DNA from: Ziziphus jujuba
Lineage: Eukaryota > Streptophyta > Magnoliopsida > Rosales > Rhamnaceae
NCBI RefSeq assembly: GCF_031755915.1
Contig: NC_083386.1
Coordinates: 8,432,001-8,496,000, forward strand
DNA: 64,000 nucleotides
Direction of reading: 5' to 3'
The notes below the pieces were generated by a model, which did no database searches, had not been told where the DNA came from, and saw nothing but the letters and a program-made list of their open reading frames with translations. Of this stretch, positions 11,204-24,057 are shown in pieces; the first letter of the stretch is position 1, and the number at the start of each line of letters is the position of its first letter. The position numbers and the translations under genes were made by a program.

Positions 11204-13074
11204 GTATAGCATTTAGTGTTTATTTATGAAGTTCTTAACTTTTCTCTTTCGCAAAAGAATTAGGTTTTCATTTAATATGGATTTTAAATCTTGTTTAGAA
11301 ATCCAACATTATAAACATACTGAAGAAAAAACAAAAAATAAAATAAAAAATTGGGAGAGTCCAAATTACATTTGATGAGTGTGTAGGTGCTGTTTTTCAT
11401 CGTTAACTTCTTGCTAAATTATTGAAGAAAAAGCTCTAAAAAGTTTAAGAAATTTGTATGATTGTATGTATACTGGTGGAAAAAGAGTGTTCGAGGAATG
11501 TTTTTGCAGTAAAACAAATGGTCCAAGGAAGACAAACTTTGACTTTTTTCTTTAAAAAAAAAAAAAAAGTTTAATTGGTAGGCTACATAAAAGGAAAACC
11601 CCAATACAATCTTTGAGGCTACACTTGTTGGGAATCAAGTTCCAAATGTATAAATGTATGTTTGTACTGAGAAAGGATAGAAATTAAGAGGGGGTAAAAA
11701 TTGAACAAATGGAATCTGTGATATGACAGTAGTATCAATGTTGGCTTTACATGATTTCATAGAAATTTTATAGTTCAAGTTGCTTTGGCAGATTATAATG
11801 TTGTGCCTTATGTGGTCTTAAACCAGTCAAGCCATCAAATATAAGAAGAAAACTGAGGGTAGCGTCTTCTTATTTGGGTCGTGTCTTGAATCTTCTTTGG
11901 GTCGCTGATCCTCATGCTAATTCTCTTCTTGTGATCCATGGCCTTTTTTTTTAAATGTTTTTGAAATATAATAGTCTAGGTGGTAAAATGCAAGAGAACG
12001 AAATGTATTTAACTCTTTTTGTTTTATTCTTTTAATATCAATGATGAAAGATTTAGACTTGGATTATTGTTGGAGGCACCGTAGAAACTTTAGGCTAATT
12101 AATTTAAAAATAAATCTTCATTGGTAGATAAATTGTCAATGCAACAATATTACCCATCTGTAACATTTGAAAGTGGGTTAAATTTTCGCTTAGTGATGAT
12201 TAGGGATGGCTGGATCGGCACCTGTGGAATTTAGACCAACCACTCATTGAAACTATGAGCCGGATGATTTTTGGTTCTTTTGCATGGATCCAACACACCG
12301 GGATCTATGAAACGAGCTACTTCTGCCTCATTCAGAACCATCATGCTAATTAAGAACAGCCAAACATCCCTACAGCCCTTAAACTTGCTGTGCTCTCCCT
12401 CTGTCTTAGGCCCGAATTTGGGAATTCTCCTAAAAAGAGAAGAAAATAGGAGAGCCCAAAACTAGTCCTTCACTCAGAAAAAAATTTCAAAAAAAAAAAT
12501 TGCTTTGACACTAATGACAGTCAGTTGAATAATATAAAAGAAATATCAATTTTTTTCAAATTAAAATTGTTATTTTTATATTTATTTATTTTTTTAAATT
12601 GGAATCTCAAAATTGATTTGATTTATGAAATATGGGATTTTTTTCTTTTTTTGTAAAACATTTTTAGGAATAAATTTATTTGTTAGTAAACTCCGTAATG
12701 AGTAATTTAGCAGAGTTCAAACTATCATTGATTTATATAACCCGTTTTACATTTAATTAGGGATAAATGATAAATGTTGATAATAAAACAGTAGCCATTT
12801 TATATTATGCAAGACATAAACACTATTTTGTATTTCCTATTTAATATTCTAATTCTTTCTGGAAACATTGTGCACAACGGACATTATTTACAACTGAATT
12901 ATTTTTAAGGATATATTAGGCTCCACCAATCTAAACCAATTTGCATAATTTTTTATAAGGAAACTAAATATATTAATAAAAATGTTTGGAATTTTAGGCA
13001 CTTGCTAATCCTTAAAAAATGTTTCCCTACATCAACACATTAATATCTTGGCAACAACAATTATCAAATTTCCA

Positions 13075-13109
<35 letters not shown>

Positions 13110-13601
13110 CGTATATAATTTGGCACTTGGATCATCTCAAAATAATGCTTACATTAATTTGTACACTTGATTAGGCATAATTTGTAAATAAACATTTATA
13201 ATATACACATAGCAGTTCTTCGGTTCTCCATTAGTAATTTGAGTAATTCAAAAGTAATATGTTGGAGTTTTAAATTTTAGAATCCCAAATAAGTAAATTA
13301 GCAACCGAAGTAAGTGAATAATGATCTAATTTTTTAGGTAAAAAAAATTTCTTTTCTAGGAAAGAAAAGAATTAAAAAAAAAATAATATAACAGTTGTGG
13401 CACAAATTACCATATAATGTAGGCTATTTTGCATATTTTGTATTAACCTAGCTAATTGCAACCAAACTCTTTTATTGTTACAAAGGTATTTACTTAGAAA
13501 TTGTCTTTAATTAGAATTGCATTGATTGAACTTCTAGTTATATTAATAATAATTCTTAGAATCCAACTGAAATAGTACTATATATTTTATCAAATTAAAA
13601 G

Positions 13602-13636
<35 letters not shown>

Positions 13637-13947
13637 GGGCTACATATATCCACAGAACAGCATATGATTGAAGAAATTAAGATGGCTGCAAAGGAAGGAA
13701 TAGTCTCTTTCTTAATTACATAGAAAAATGTTTCAGTATATTAAGGGGGGCTTTTTTATATTATTATTTATTCGTAGCATAATCAAAGGTATTTGATTTT
13801 GTTTTATGAATGCAATTACAAATTAATTAAGGAAACAAATCCAATAAATCCTCCACAGTACGTATACGGCAAGTTCATTTATTGTTCACCGGAGAGACAT
13901 TTTTTCTTTGCAAATCAGAATGAAATATATTCATATTAGTTCAGAAT
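11204..13947. other. Gene-free: decayed IscA intron 1 and AT-rich spacer
   Basis: Up to about 11945 this is a copy of intron 1 of the IscA-like gene (compare 58676-59440). Beyond that it is AT-rich spacer shared with unit 3. TA microsatellites lie at 13082-13110 and 13608-13634. I see no coding exons; the open frames here are short and unconserved. Confidence 0.7.
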
Positions 13948-13952
13948 ACCAA

Positions 13953-16900
13953 TGTAACACCCCGTCCCAAATCGCACCGGAATCCGTGCACGTTGACCGA
14001 GGTTGACTGTTGACCGTTGACCGTTGACCAAAGGGGTCAAAAGTTGACTTTTTGACTCGGTGAGAATGTTGAGTTGACTAGGGTACCGTGGCGAAGTGCA
14101 CGATGCCACGAGTTCGTAGACTGGTAGCATGTCGAAAACGGAGCTACGGTTTGGAAGTTATGGACGAAACAAGTTGCGGTCCAAACTGTCCAAGGAGTGC
14201 TGAGGTTGACTTTTTGTTTATGGGGAATTGAGCTTTGACTTGTGCACGGTTGTGAAGTGCTCGTCGATACGAGTTCACAGACTAGCGGCACGCTCAAAAC
14301 GGACATCCGGTTAAAAAGTTATGGACGTTTGAAGTTTACCGGATACCGTATTATTTTAATATTTTTTTGGGTCGGTGAACAGATAAACGCCATGTGTCAG
14401 TTTCTGATTGGTCCACGTGGCATGAACAGTGTCACGCAGGGGTTTTATTTGTTAAAACACTCGGGGAAGAGAGAGAAAGAGAGAGAAGAGAGAGAAAGAG
14501 AGAGAGAGAGCCACCGCCGGCCACCGGAGTTTTCCACTGTTCCGGCCGAGTTACTGTACACGCGCCTGACAGAAAGCTTGCCCACCTCATTTCCGGCAAA
14601 ACCTCCAAATTTCACGGCGAACGGCCGCCGGACGCGCCCGGATCGGACGTCCGAAGTTTGGCGGCGATTTTTCCCCTCCACCGCCGGCCACCGCGAATCG
14701 GCACTGTTCCGGCCATTTTCCGGCCACACGCGCCTGACAGCCTTGATCCTCTCCTCAAGTCCGGCCTACCCACCAAAAATCACGGCCATCGGACCACCGA
14801 CGCGCCGGGATCGGAGCGTTTTTCGGCGAGGGGTCGAAAATCTTCAAACGGTGATTTCTCCGCCGTCCGACCTCCGTTTTGCTCACCGTCGGTCCTGTTG
14901 GATTGCTCTCCTCACGATCTACAAATCTGCAAAATTTCACAGCAAACGGCCACCGTCGGAAAATACTGTTCCGGTGACGGTTGCCGGTGACGTGGCGGCC
15001 TGCCGGAAATTACTGTTCCGGCGAGTACCCGAAAATTCTGGCCAGCTCCAATCCGCAGTGTTCGACCTCCTGAACCCAAATCCGACTTCCGTTTCCGCCA
15101 ATTCGCGACGGTTTGGGAGAATTGCGGAGCCGAAACTCGAAAAGCTTTCTGGCGAGATTCCGACCCCGTCGGGTTCGATCACCGGAAAGTAAGACCGAAT
15201 CCGTGATCCTCATCACACGAGCTTCGATTCGGTATATAACTCGTAACCCTTAGATGTCGCTTGGTGTTCGCTCCCCGGGTATCCATTTGGGAATTACCCG
15301 AATAAAATATTAATATTTTTGGTTTGTGCACTGTGGTTGTTTAGGTGCACGCGCGAGTAGTGGAGTGGATCCCGAGGAGGATCTTAGTTGATTTGCGCTC
15401 TCCAGGTGAGTGACCCACCTTCAAAAATTATTTTGGGCAATTAATTAAATTTAATTGGTATTTAATTTAGTATTTAATTACGCTCATGTGGTGTGGTTTA
15501 ATTATGGTTTTAATGCGGTTTAATTTAATTTATTTGTTATGCATGAGCAAGGTATGTTTCGGTATTAATTTTACGTGATTTCAAATGTGATTTCTCGGGC
15601 ATAATTGGGTTAAATATTTTGTGAAAATATTTGGTTAAATTTTATAAATTATGCCCGCGGTATATTTATGGTTGCATCTCGTATTTCGAGGAAAATTGTG
15701 GTTTGTTGATTATCGCTGTTTCGTACCGGGTTATTGGATAAAATATGTGGGATGGTGTTTTGTGAAATTTTGGTATACTTCCCACGGTGGTTTTTGGAAA
15801 AACGGTACGGTTGGTTGTTTATGTTTATTTTTAGACGCACTCATACAGTATTGGTGTTCTGGTGTATGGTGTATGGACACGTGGTTTAGCACGCGGTTAT
15901 TATATGGTTTAGCGTGCGGTTATTACTTCACCCGTGAGTTGCCATTGGACCGTGGGCAGGCAAGGTTATTGTTGCGCACAGCCGCCCCCCTCCTTGGCCG
16001 GGTGATGGTTTTTAGCAGTCGGTACTGTCGGGACGCCGAAGTGACCACTGCAGGTTTCTCTCTTTAACCCCCCCCCCCCCCCCGCCAGTCGGTACCTTGG
16101 GACGCTGGGTATCGGAGGGCATCACCGGTATATGGTGTGGTGCGTCAGGTGTAATTGTCGGTGTAATTGCAAATAATGGTTTAAACCCCAAAGGTGTTCA
16201 AAATTTATTTATTATAATTTATTATATTTTTATTATATATTTGGGGTATGTATTTATTTACTTGTTGTTGTTAAATTATTTAATCCCTTGGTTTTTGGGA
16301 GGTATGCACATTGGGTTTTGCGAAAAGGTTTTAAAAAGGGAACATTTCAAACGGAGCGATTGGTGAGAGTTTTGAGGGAAATCATTATTTTCCAAAGGTC
16401 ATTATTATTTATTATTAATTGTTGGTATTTGTTCCACTCCTTAATTGTTATTATTTTATTATTATTATCAAAAGGTGTTCAGTAGTTCGGGTTACTCACG
16501 GAGATGATTAGCATCTCACACTCTTAAATTCCGTTCCCTTAGGTGCAAGTGGTGGTAGACGTTCTTCCGGAGCGAACCAAGTTTTCCGCTGCTGTTGTGT
16601 TTCGAGAAGTTTCTTTGTACTCTTTCATTTCAGTGTATTATTTCTTTTCAGCCTTGTTGTATTTCTGTTGTTTAGCACTTCTTAAAGCTCTGTATACTAT
16701 TGGAATACTTCTGTTTTATTTATGCACTGGACTGTTGTTGCTTTGAGAAGTGCTGGAATTTGTGGAATCAGTTTGTAGTTTGTGGGAGGAATAAGGGGAT
16801 GTTTTTAGAAGTGTGTTTTCAGTGCAGGTAATTTGTGGTAAGTAAATCCCTTAGGGGAGGCTCTGTCGGATTTTCCTTTGGAGGGTCCGGTAGGGTTTCC

Positions 16901-16955
16901 CTGGGATCAGGGCTGTCTAGGGTTCCGGGGAAGGAATTCTGGACGGGTCCTGACA
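13953..16955 (+). mobile_element. Solo LTR, gypsy family, subfamily II
   Basis: The element starts TGTAACACCCCGTCCC and ends GGGTCCTGACA, flanked by ACCAA at 13948-13952 and 16956-16960. The empty site is preserved in the paralogue near 49631. The left half matches the family, with its W-box cluster, G-box, GA tract at 14461-14513 and GC-rich block. The right half (about 15240-16500) differs from subfamily I and matches the outer LTR at 42350-48511. A poly-C run lies at about 16068-16083. Confidence 0.92.
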
Positions 16956-16960
16956 ACCAA

Positions 16961-19013
16961 ACTCATCAAGAACAAAGCAAAGATATTTATGTGGTATACA
17001 TATGTAATTTTACTTAACAAAGTAAAGATATTTATGTGGTATACATATGTAATTTTACTTATATTTGAGCAATATAATATATTTATATATATAATATAAC
17101 TTTTGTATATATATTGATATTTCTCTAAATCTTGGATGGGAGAAAAATTATATATGTATATATACATAGTAAGTAAAAGAAAAAAAAATGCTGAGGATTT
17201 TATTTTTTAGTGTTTGGTTAAAATAAAAAGTGAAAAGAAAAAATATTAGGAAGGAAAAAAGGAGGAAAACTATGGTCTAATTGGGATTTTCATTTTCCTT
17301 CAAAAATTAGTGAGGAAACATTTCTGCCCCAACTTGCTGGCAGACGCACTTTTCTACTAAAACTCTCTCCTTATTCATCTTCATTTAAATTGGAACTTTT
17401 TATCGTATATGTTTCAATATTCTCTCCTATACATTCACTTTTGACATTTTGGTTTTTTTACCTATTGCACTTCCTTGGATATCCAGATCGGCAAATCATT
17501 TGAAAATTTTATACTTATTAGATAAATTTATGTTTGGTTTTTATATCAAAGAATACATAGTCCGTGGAATTAATTATTCTCCTGATTTAAGGAATAACTA
17601 TTCATTTTCAAACCTTAAGGAATAGTTAATCTTTCATCAAAATAATGATAAACAACATTACTCATAAAATTGATAGTTTTTAAAAATCTTAAACATTTAT
17701 AAATTATCTACATATTTAAAATATTTATGTTTAGTTTATATTAATTTTTCAACCAATCAAATAATAAAATTTCATCACTATGTAAATATTCTTTTTTGAT
17801 AAATTAAATGATAAACACAATAATAGAACTGTTGGTGCCCCGGAAGATATGGAACCATATAGGCTTGGATAAATTTATGTTTAATTGTTTTTTATGTTAG
17901 AAAATACGTATCTTTAGGATTAATTATTCCCCTATTTTCAAAAATAACTATTAATTTTTAAAACTTACCCAAATAATGATAAACATCAAACATAAAATTG
18001 ATAAATCTTTAAAATCTTAAACATGATGCATTATCTACATATTTAAACTATATAAATAAAATATATTTTAAAAATTTTTAGGTTATATTAATAAATATTC
18101 ATACGTTATACAATATTTAAAAATATTTATATTTAGGTTATGTTAGTTTTTTAACCAAGCAAATAATAACATCTCATCACTTTGTAAACCCCTTTTTTTT
18201 TTTTTTTTTTTATGAATCACTTGATAAACATCTTCAAAAACTTCTTGATGCCTCTAGGCGTCGATAAAGGAAGGAATGAATGGAATAGGGCTAATCCATA
18301 AGATTAGACAAATTTACGTTTTGTTAGTTTTATGTCAGAGAAACATATTCTTTCTCTTATTTTAAAGAATAGTTGTTTCTTTTAAAACATGAAAAATAGT
18401 TATTCCTTTCCCAAAAACCTTTTTTTTTTTGGGGAAAAAATTCTTTTCCAAACCTTAAGTAATAGTGTATTCCTTTCCAAAACTTAAGGAATAATTATTC
18501 CTTCACACAAAATATGTAAAAAATTAAACATAAAATTGATAATTCTTAAAAATCTTAAACATGATATACATTATCTACATATTTAAACTATATATACAAA
18601 AAATATTTTAAAAATCAACATAATAAATTAAATTTAAAATAATAAATTACATATTTAAAAATTAATAAATTTAATTAAAAATTTGAAATAAAAGTACAAA
18701 GAATATAAACATAAATATTTAAAATTTCAAAAGAATAAATAGAATAATTAAAAAAATATGTATTTATTTATGATATACATTATATTTAATCCATTGACAA
18801 GCATAGGAAAAAAAAAAGTTTAATGATTCCTATTCCTTTTCTTTTATTCATTGGAATGAGTATTTATATTTCATACTAAACGTGTTCTAAAAATAATTAT
18901 TGAGAAAAAAAAATTCATTACGATTTCCACTAGATTAATAAATATATATATATATATATATATATTCTCCATTTTTTTATTATAAAATTTGTAAGGATAT
19001 AAACATGAACCAC
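16961..19013. other. Gene-free AT-rich spacer upstream of JIP23-like copy A
   Basis: AT-rich DNA paralogous to parts of 49636-51397. It contains a unit-specific tandem duplication at about 16977-17060, several homopolymer T runs and a TA microsatellite at about 18943-18965. No coding signal is visible. Confidence 0.65.
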
Positions 19014-19193
19014 TATAAAAGGCAAGGATAAACATTGGCTTATTTTGTCTTTATATTTGTAATTTCATTTTGTCTATAATTAAGTAAACACACTACCTTT
19101 GGTACTTAGCACTTAATTCATCTTGCCAGCTCTCTCTGCTCATTCTTCATACGGTACCGCTGATATCTGCCTAGGTCTCTCTCCGCCTGTAAG
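19014..19193 (+). promoter_or_regulatory. TATA box and leader exon of JIP23-like copy A
   Basis: A TATAAAA box (19014-19020) is followed by an untranslated leader whose end (CTGTAAG/GTAAAT, donor at 19194) is conserved with 51578 in unit 3. The leader intron would run to 20120, where TTTCTCAG precedes ATATATGG at the start codon. Conservation of both splice sites in the two copies is the evidence; transcription is inferred. Confidence 0.55.
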
Positions 19194-20307
19194 GTAAATA
19201 GAAAGTACTGTCTCATACCTCCATTTACTTCTGATTTTTGGGGCTTTAGCGTTTGGTATGTTTTGTGGTTGTATTTTGTTAGTTCTGAAGAGAATAACCA
19301 AATATTATTCTCAGTAAAATATTTTCATCGTTGATGACAAGTTTAAGGTAGTTAGTTTCCAACATTTAATGACCTTTTATTTTCTTACGTGGTGGAATAT
19401 TTTCCTTTGGCTTCTATTTTTTACTTTATTGCAAGAATCTTCATGAAAATGTAGATTGTGAAAATTAAAATGCCACATAAGTGATATAAACATTGTTTTA
19501 AAAAGAACAAAATTCATTCCAATGATAATATTTAAACTAAATGCCAAAATGATATTAGACATGGTGAGCTTAAAAGCAAAAGTTTCTCATTTTTTTTCTA
19601 AACAGAAAAAAAAATGATAAAATTTGAAATTAATTAATAATCAGTAATAGATTTTTTACAAAATCATTGAAAAATAATTTTTGAATAAATTAATTGTATA
19701 TTTATAATATCTAGCTATTGATTTTTATATTACATAAATGACAAATTCATATTCATCCATTAGAAATGTTTTTAAAGCTTTACAATAGAAATGTGGATTG
19801 TCATGACACAAAAGTTGAAGAACTTGCTCTATATATAACATCAAGGTCTCCTTAATAGAGAGTCCATATTGAATCAATTTTTAATGGTTATTGTGTAAAA
19901 CACAATTAAGTAATTACGTGTCTTGTTTTTTTTCTTTTAGCTAGTATACATTGCCTAACTTTCTATACAGGTAGAGACTTCCACCTTGACAATGTCTTTG
20001 GTTCTTCCAGGTTAACAAACTTGTAGAATATAGTTACATTGCCTAACTTTCTATAGAGATATTCTTCTAACATGGTCCTTTGATTTGGTCATGCATATGT
20101 TGAATTTTGAAATTTCTCAGATATATGGGAGACGCTGTGTTTGGTAACCCCATCACAAACTCAACTTTAGGACTGCCTGATTTTATAGATAGGAAGAATA
20201 TACACCGCATAGACAGAGCTCGTATTGCTCTTAACTTGAAGAATGCAGAGGAAAAGAATGCCAAAGCTGTAACACCCCGTCCCAAATCGCACCGGAATCC
20301 GTGCACG

Positions 20308-20364
20308 TTGACCGAGGTTGACTGTTGACCGTTGACCAAAGGGGTCAAAAGTTGACTTTTTGAC
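20308..20364 (+). promoter_or_regulatory. W-box (TTGAC) cluster at LTR start
   Basis: TTGAC cores occur at 20308, 20318, 20325, 20332, 20352 and 20360, with one inverted GTCAA at 20344: seven in 57 bp. WRKY factors bind TTGAC[C/T]. The cluster recurs at the same place in every LTR of the family in this window, with eight direct cores in the copy at 13953. Binding and inducibility are inferred. Confidence 0.6.
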
Positions 20365-20692
20365 TCGGTGGGAATTTCGAGATGACTAGGGCACCGTGGC
20401 GAAGTGCACGATGCCACGAGTTCGTAGACTGGTAGCACGTCGAAAACGGAGCTACGGTTTGAAAGTTATGGACGAAACAAGTTGCGGTCCAAACTGTCCA
20501 AGGGGTGCCGGAGTTGACTTTTTTTTTATGGGGAATTGAGCTTTGACTCATGCATGGTTGTGAAGTGCTCGTCGATACGAGTTCACAGACTAGCGGCACG
20601 CTCAAAACGGACATCCGGTTAAAAAGTTATGGACGTTTGAAGTTTACCGGATACCGTATTATTTTAATGTTTTTGGGTCGTGAACAGTGAAA

Positions 20693-20727
20693 TGCCACGT
20701 GTCAGCTTCTGAGTGGTCCACGTGGCA
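20693..20727 (+). promoter_or_regulatory. Paired inverted G-boxes in the LTR
   Basis: TGCCACGTG (20693-20701) and CACGTGGCA (20719-20727) form perfect inverted arms 17 bp apart. Other copies also carry ATTGG (inverted CCAAT) between the arms, for example near 38312 and 14408. G-boxes are recognised by bZIP and bHLH factors. The pair lies just upstream of the GA tract, where the LTR promoter may start. Confidence 0.55.
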
Positions 20728-23243
20728 TGAACAGTGTCATGCAGGGTTTTAATTTTGAAAAACTCTCGGGGAAGAGAGAGAAGAGAGAGAAAGAGAGAGA
20801 GGAGAGAGAAAGAGAGAGAGAGGACCCGCCGGCCGCCGGCCATTTTCACGTTTTTCCGGCCTAGTTACTGTACACGCGCCGGCCAGCCAGATTGCCCACC
20901 TCATTTCCGGCAAAACCTCCAAATTTCACGGCGAACGGCCGCCGGACGCGCCCGGATCGGACGTCCGAAGTTTGGCGGCGATTTTTCTCCCTCCACCGCC
21001 GGCCACCGCGAATCGGCACTATTCCGGCCGATCTACAGTACACGCGCCATACACCCAGCATCCTCTCCTCAAGTCCGGCCTACCCACCAAAAATCACGGC
21101 CATCGGACCACCGACGCGCCGGGATCGGAGCGTTTTCCGGCGAGGGGTCGAAAATCTTCAAACGGTGATTTCTCCGCCGTCCGACCTCCGTTTTGCTCAC
21201 CGTCGGTCCCGTTGGATTGCTCTCCTCACGATCTACAAATCTGCAAAATTTCACAGCAAACGGCCACCGTCGGAAATTACTGTTCCGGCGACGGTTGCCG
21301 GTGACGTGGCGGCCCGCCGGAAAGTACTGTTCCGGCGAGTACCCCGAAAATTCCGGCCAGCTCCAGTCCGCAGTGTTCGACCTCCTGAATCCAAATCCGA
21401 CTTCCGTTTCCACCAATTCGCGACGGTTTGGGAGAATTGCGGAGCCGAAACCCGAAAAGCTTCCCGATAAAATTCCGACCCCGTCGGGTACGATCATCGG
21501 AAATTAAGACCGGATCTGTGATTAGCATCACTCGAGCTTCGATTCGGTATATCATTCGTAAATTTTAGTTATCGTTGTGTTTTGACCCCCCGGGTACCGG
21601 GTATTATTTACCCGAATAAAATATTAATTTATTTGACTGTCTGTGAATTTTGTTCTAGGAGCACCGGTGAGTCGTAGAATTGATCCCGTAGTGGATCATG
21701 AGTTAATTGCGTGCTCCAGGTGAGTGACCCACCTTCAAATTAATTTTGGGGAATTTAATTGATGAATATATTATGTGTGAATTAAATATTTGGAATTTAA
21801 TTTCTATGTGCCAAATATTTATTGGATTTATTGTAGAATTATTTATGAATTTATTGGATTTAAGAAAATGCGAATTCTACAAATTTATGCCGTGTGGAAT
21901 TATTTTATGGTTTTGAGGATTTTGAAATTGGTGTGGTTTTAATGGTAAATTGGGCACGATTTGATTTTCAAATATTTCAAGGAAAATATTTGGTTATGTT
22001 GGTGATTTCAATTTTTATGAAATATGCCCATAAAATATTATGGGATTTGATTATGATATTTCGAGAAATTATTTATGCTTGGAAAAAATGTGGATATTTG
22101 AATTGATGGATTTGGGAGTTGGTGGATTTGAAAATCATGGAATTTATGGTATGGATTATAAGGAAATTGTGGAGAATTTCCCGGTTCAAGCGGATGGATT
22201 ATGCCCGCTATGTTTATGAAAAATGTGAAATTTGTTTTATAATTTAAATTGTGGATTTTATGATTTTTAGATGCACCGTGCACGTATTGGTGTTCTGATT
22301 ATGTGATATGGTATATGTGATATGGATATTGTGCACACGGATATGATTAGCGCGCAGGTGGGTGTGAGTAGCGCGCAGGTGATATTATGAGGGTGTCCTG
22401 TGGATGCCATCGGAGAGGGTGGCCACCCCCCTTTGGCCGGGACACCAGGTTAGCAGCGGCGCAGTGGGACGCCACGCGACCGTATGCCGGTTTCTTTCTA
22501 TAACCTCCTGTCTGGCGGTACCTTGGGACGCTGGGTACTGTTGGCGCCACTGGTATATAGTGGGTGCATCAAATGATTTTCAGAACTGTGTTTTAAAAAT
22601 AAAATGTTTGGAAACTGAATTGGAATTAAAAATATAATTGTTACCGCTTCTGGTATTTAATTGATGTCTTGGTTTTCGGGGCATATGGATAAAGGGTTTT
22701 TGTGAAATTGTTTTAAAAGGGGAACCTTTCCAACTGAGAGAATTGTAAGGGTTTTGAGAGAAAATATTATTATTTCCAAATAATTATTATTTATACTTAT
22801 TACTGTGATAATATATGGTATAGTAGTAGGGTCGCTCACTGAGATGATTAGCATCTCACACTCTTAAATTCCGTTCCTCTAGGTACCAGGTTGTCGGTGT
22901 TCACTCGGAGCGGACTTGATCTTCCTCGCTGTTTTAGTTCGGCAGTACCCTGTTATTCTTTTATTGCAGTTGTAATATTTCTTTCACTCTTGTTGTATTT
23001 ATTTTGCACTGGATTACTGTATTTATTTTTTTTAAGTACTGCAATTTGTGGAACCAATTTGTAGTTTGTGGGAGGAATAAGGGGATATTTTTGAAGTGTG
23101 TTTTCAGTGCAGGTAAATTTGTGGTAAGTAAATCCCTTAGGGGAGGTGCTGCCGGATTTTCCGTTGGAAGGTTCGGTGGTATTTCCCTGGGATCAGGGCT
23201 GTCTAGGGTTCCGGGGAAGGAATTCTGGACGGGTCCTGACAGT

Positions 23244-23255
23244 TGGTATCAGAGC
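23244..23255 (+). other. Primer-binding site (initiator tRNA-Met)
   Basis: TGGTATCAGAGC lies two bases after the 5' LTR end (CCTGACA-GT). This is the standard complement to the 3' end of plant initiator tRNA-Met used for minus-strand priming. Confidence 0.95.
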
Positions 23256-23604
23256 TCTAGGTTCTAGTATTCCGAAGGGACTGTGCATTGTTGTGTGTCC
23301 CATCCATGTCTAGTCTCTCGTTTTACCCGCGTGGAAGCGTTCTTTCTGTTTGTCTCGAAGTAAATTCGTTGCCCGAGTTTGAATAACTCTAATCTTCGAG
23401 GGTGTCAATTAGGATCATCTAGCCTAACGGGAAATTCCTATGGCCTAGTCGATGGTCGAGGATGCCTTTTCTTTTTGAAGGTCAAGCTTATCATCGTGAA
23501 TGGTATCCGTTTCGTTCATGGAGAAGAAGGATGATTGCCTAAGGATGTGTGTCGATCGATTTCAAGGCGTCAAAATATTTTCCCGATCGATTATCAAAAT
23601 TTAA

Positions 23605-23808
23605 ATGCTTTTCAAGGTGTTTTATTCAAGTATTTTTGGTTTGTGTTCATACATGTATCTGTATGTTATATTGTTTGATATTATACTGCACCATATGGAG
23701 GCGGCGAACCAATGTGGTCCATGTAGAGCTAGCCCCATGATCATGTTGCCTACGAGCCCGGGAAATTGGACGGCCAATATAGGCAACCACCCTGGTTTGT
23801 ATTGGTAG
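23605..23808 (+). CDS. Small leader ORF shared by both internal copies
   Basis: A 67-codon frame in the leader between primer site and integrase. The other element keeps it open (minus strand 5150-5341), with a few substitutions and no indels over the shared part. It has a hydrophobic first half and a Cys-rich NQCGPCRASP segment, ending HPGLYW. I do not recognise it. Its conservation may reflect only the youth of the two copies. Nothing else in 23256-24057 looks coding. Confidence 0.25.
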   Translation: MLFKVFYSSIFGLCSYMYLYVILFDIILHHMEAANQCGPCRASPMIMLPTSPGNWTANIGNHPGLYW

Positions 23809-24057
23809 CAGAGTGTCGGCGACAGTTGGAATCATGGATTACGTAACATGTAGAAGGTGTCGTACGTACCTCCATTACAAGCGTGCATATTTTATTTTAT
23901 GCTATGGATTTTAAGATATGAATTTCAATGTGGAGTTTTAACAATTGCCTATGCAAGTTAGGTATATTTGAAAAATATATTTTATTATTTGTTTATTGTT
24001 ATGGTTTTTCCAAAAGCGACTTAAGGTTAAGTATCGCCAATTAAGAATCCAAAGCAG

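Larger units (their letters stand above)
20268..23241 (+). repeat. 5' LTR of the complete element
   Basis: It begins TGTAACACCCCG and ends CCTGACA. In order it contains a W-box cluster, a segment conserved in all family copies around 20445-20660, paired G-boxes, a GA-rich tract (about 20773-20822), a GC-rich CCGG-laden block (about 20825-21500) and an AT-rich half. A second GC-richer patch around 22380-22560 is shared by subfamily I. Confidence 0.93.

Noticed and set aside
14242..15192. 316-codon open frame across a solo LTR, and similar frames at 42801-43568, 20892-21470 and 1423-1977
   Set aside because: They lie in the GC-rich LTR block, which is open in several frames on both strands. 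They begin in promoter-like sequence, contain GA-repeat-coded Glu-Arg runs and have no family features.
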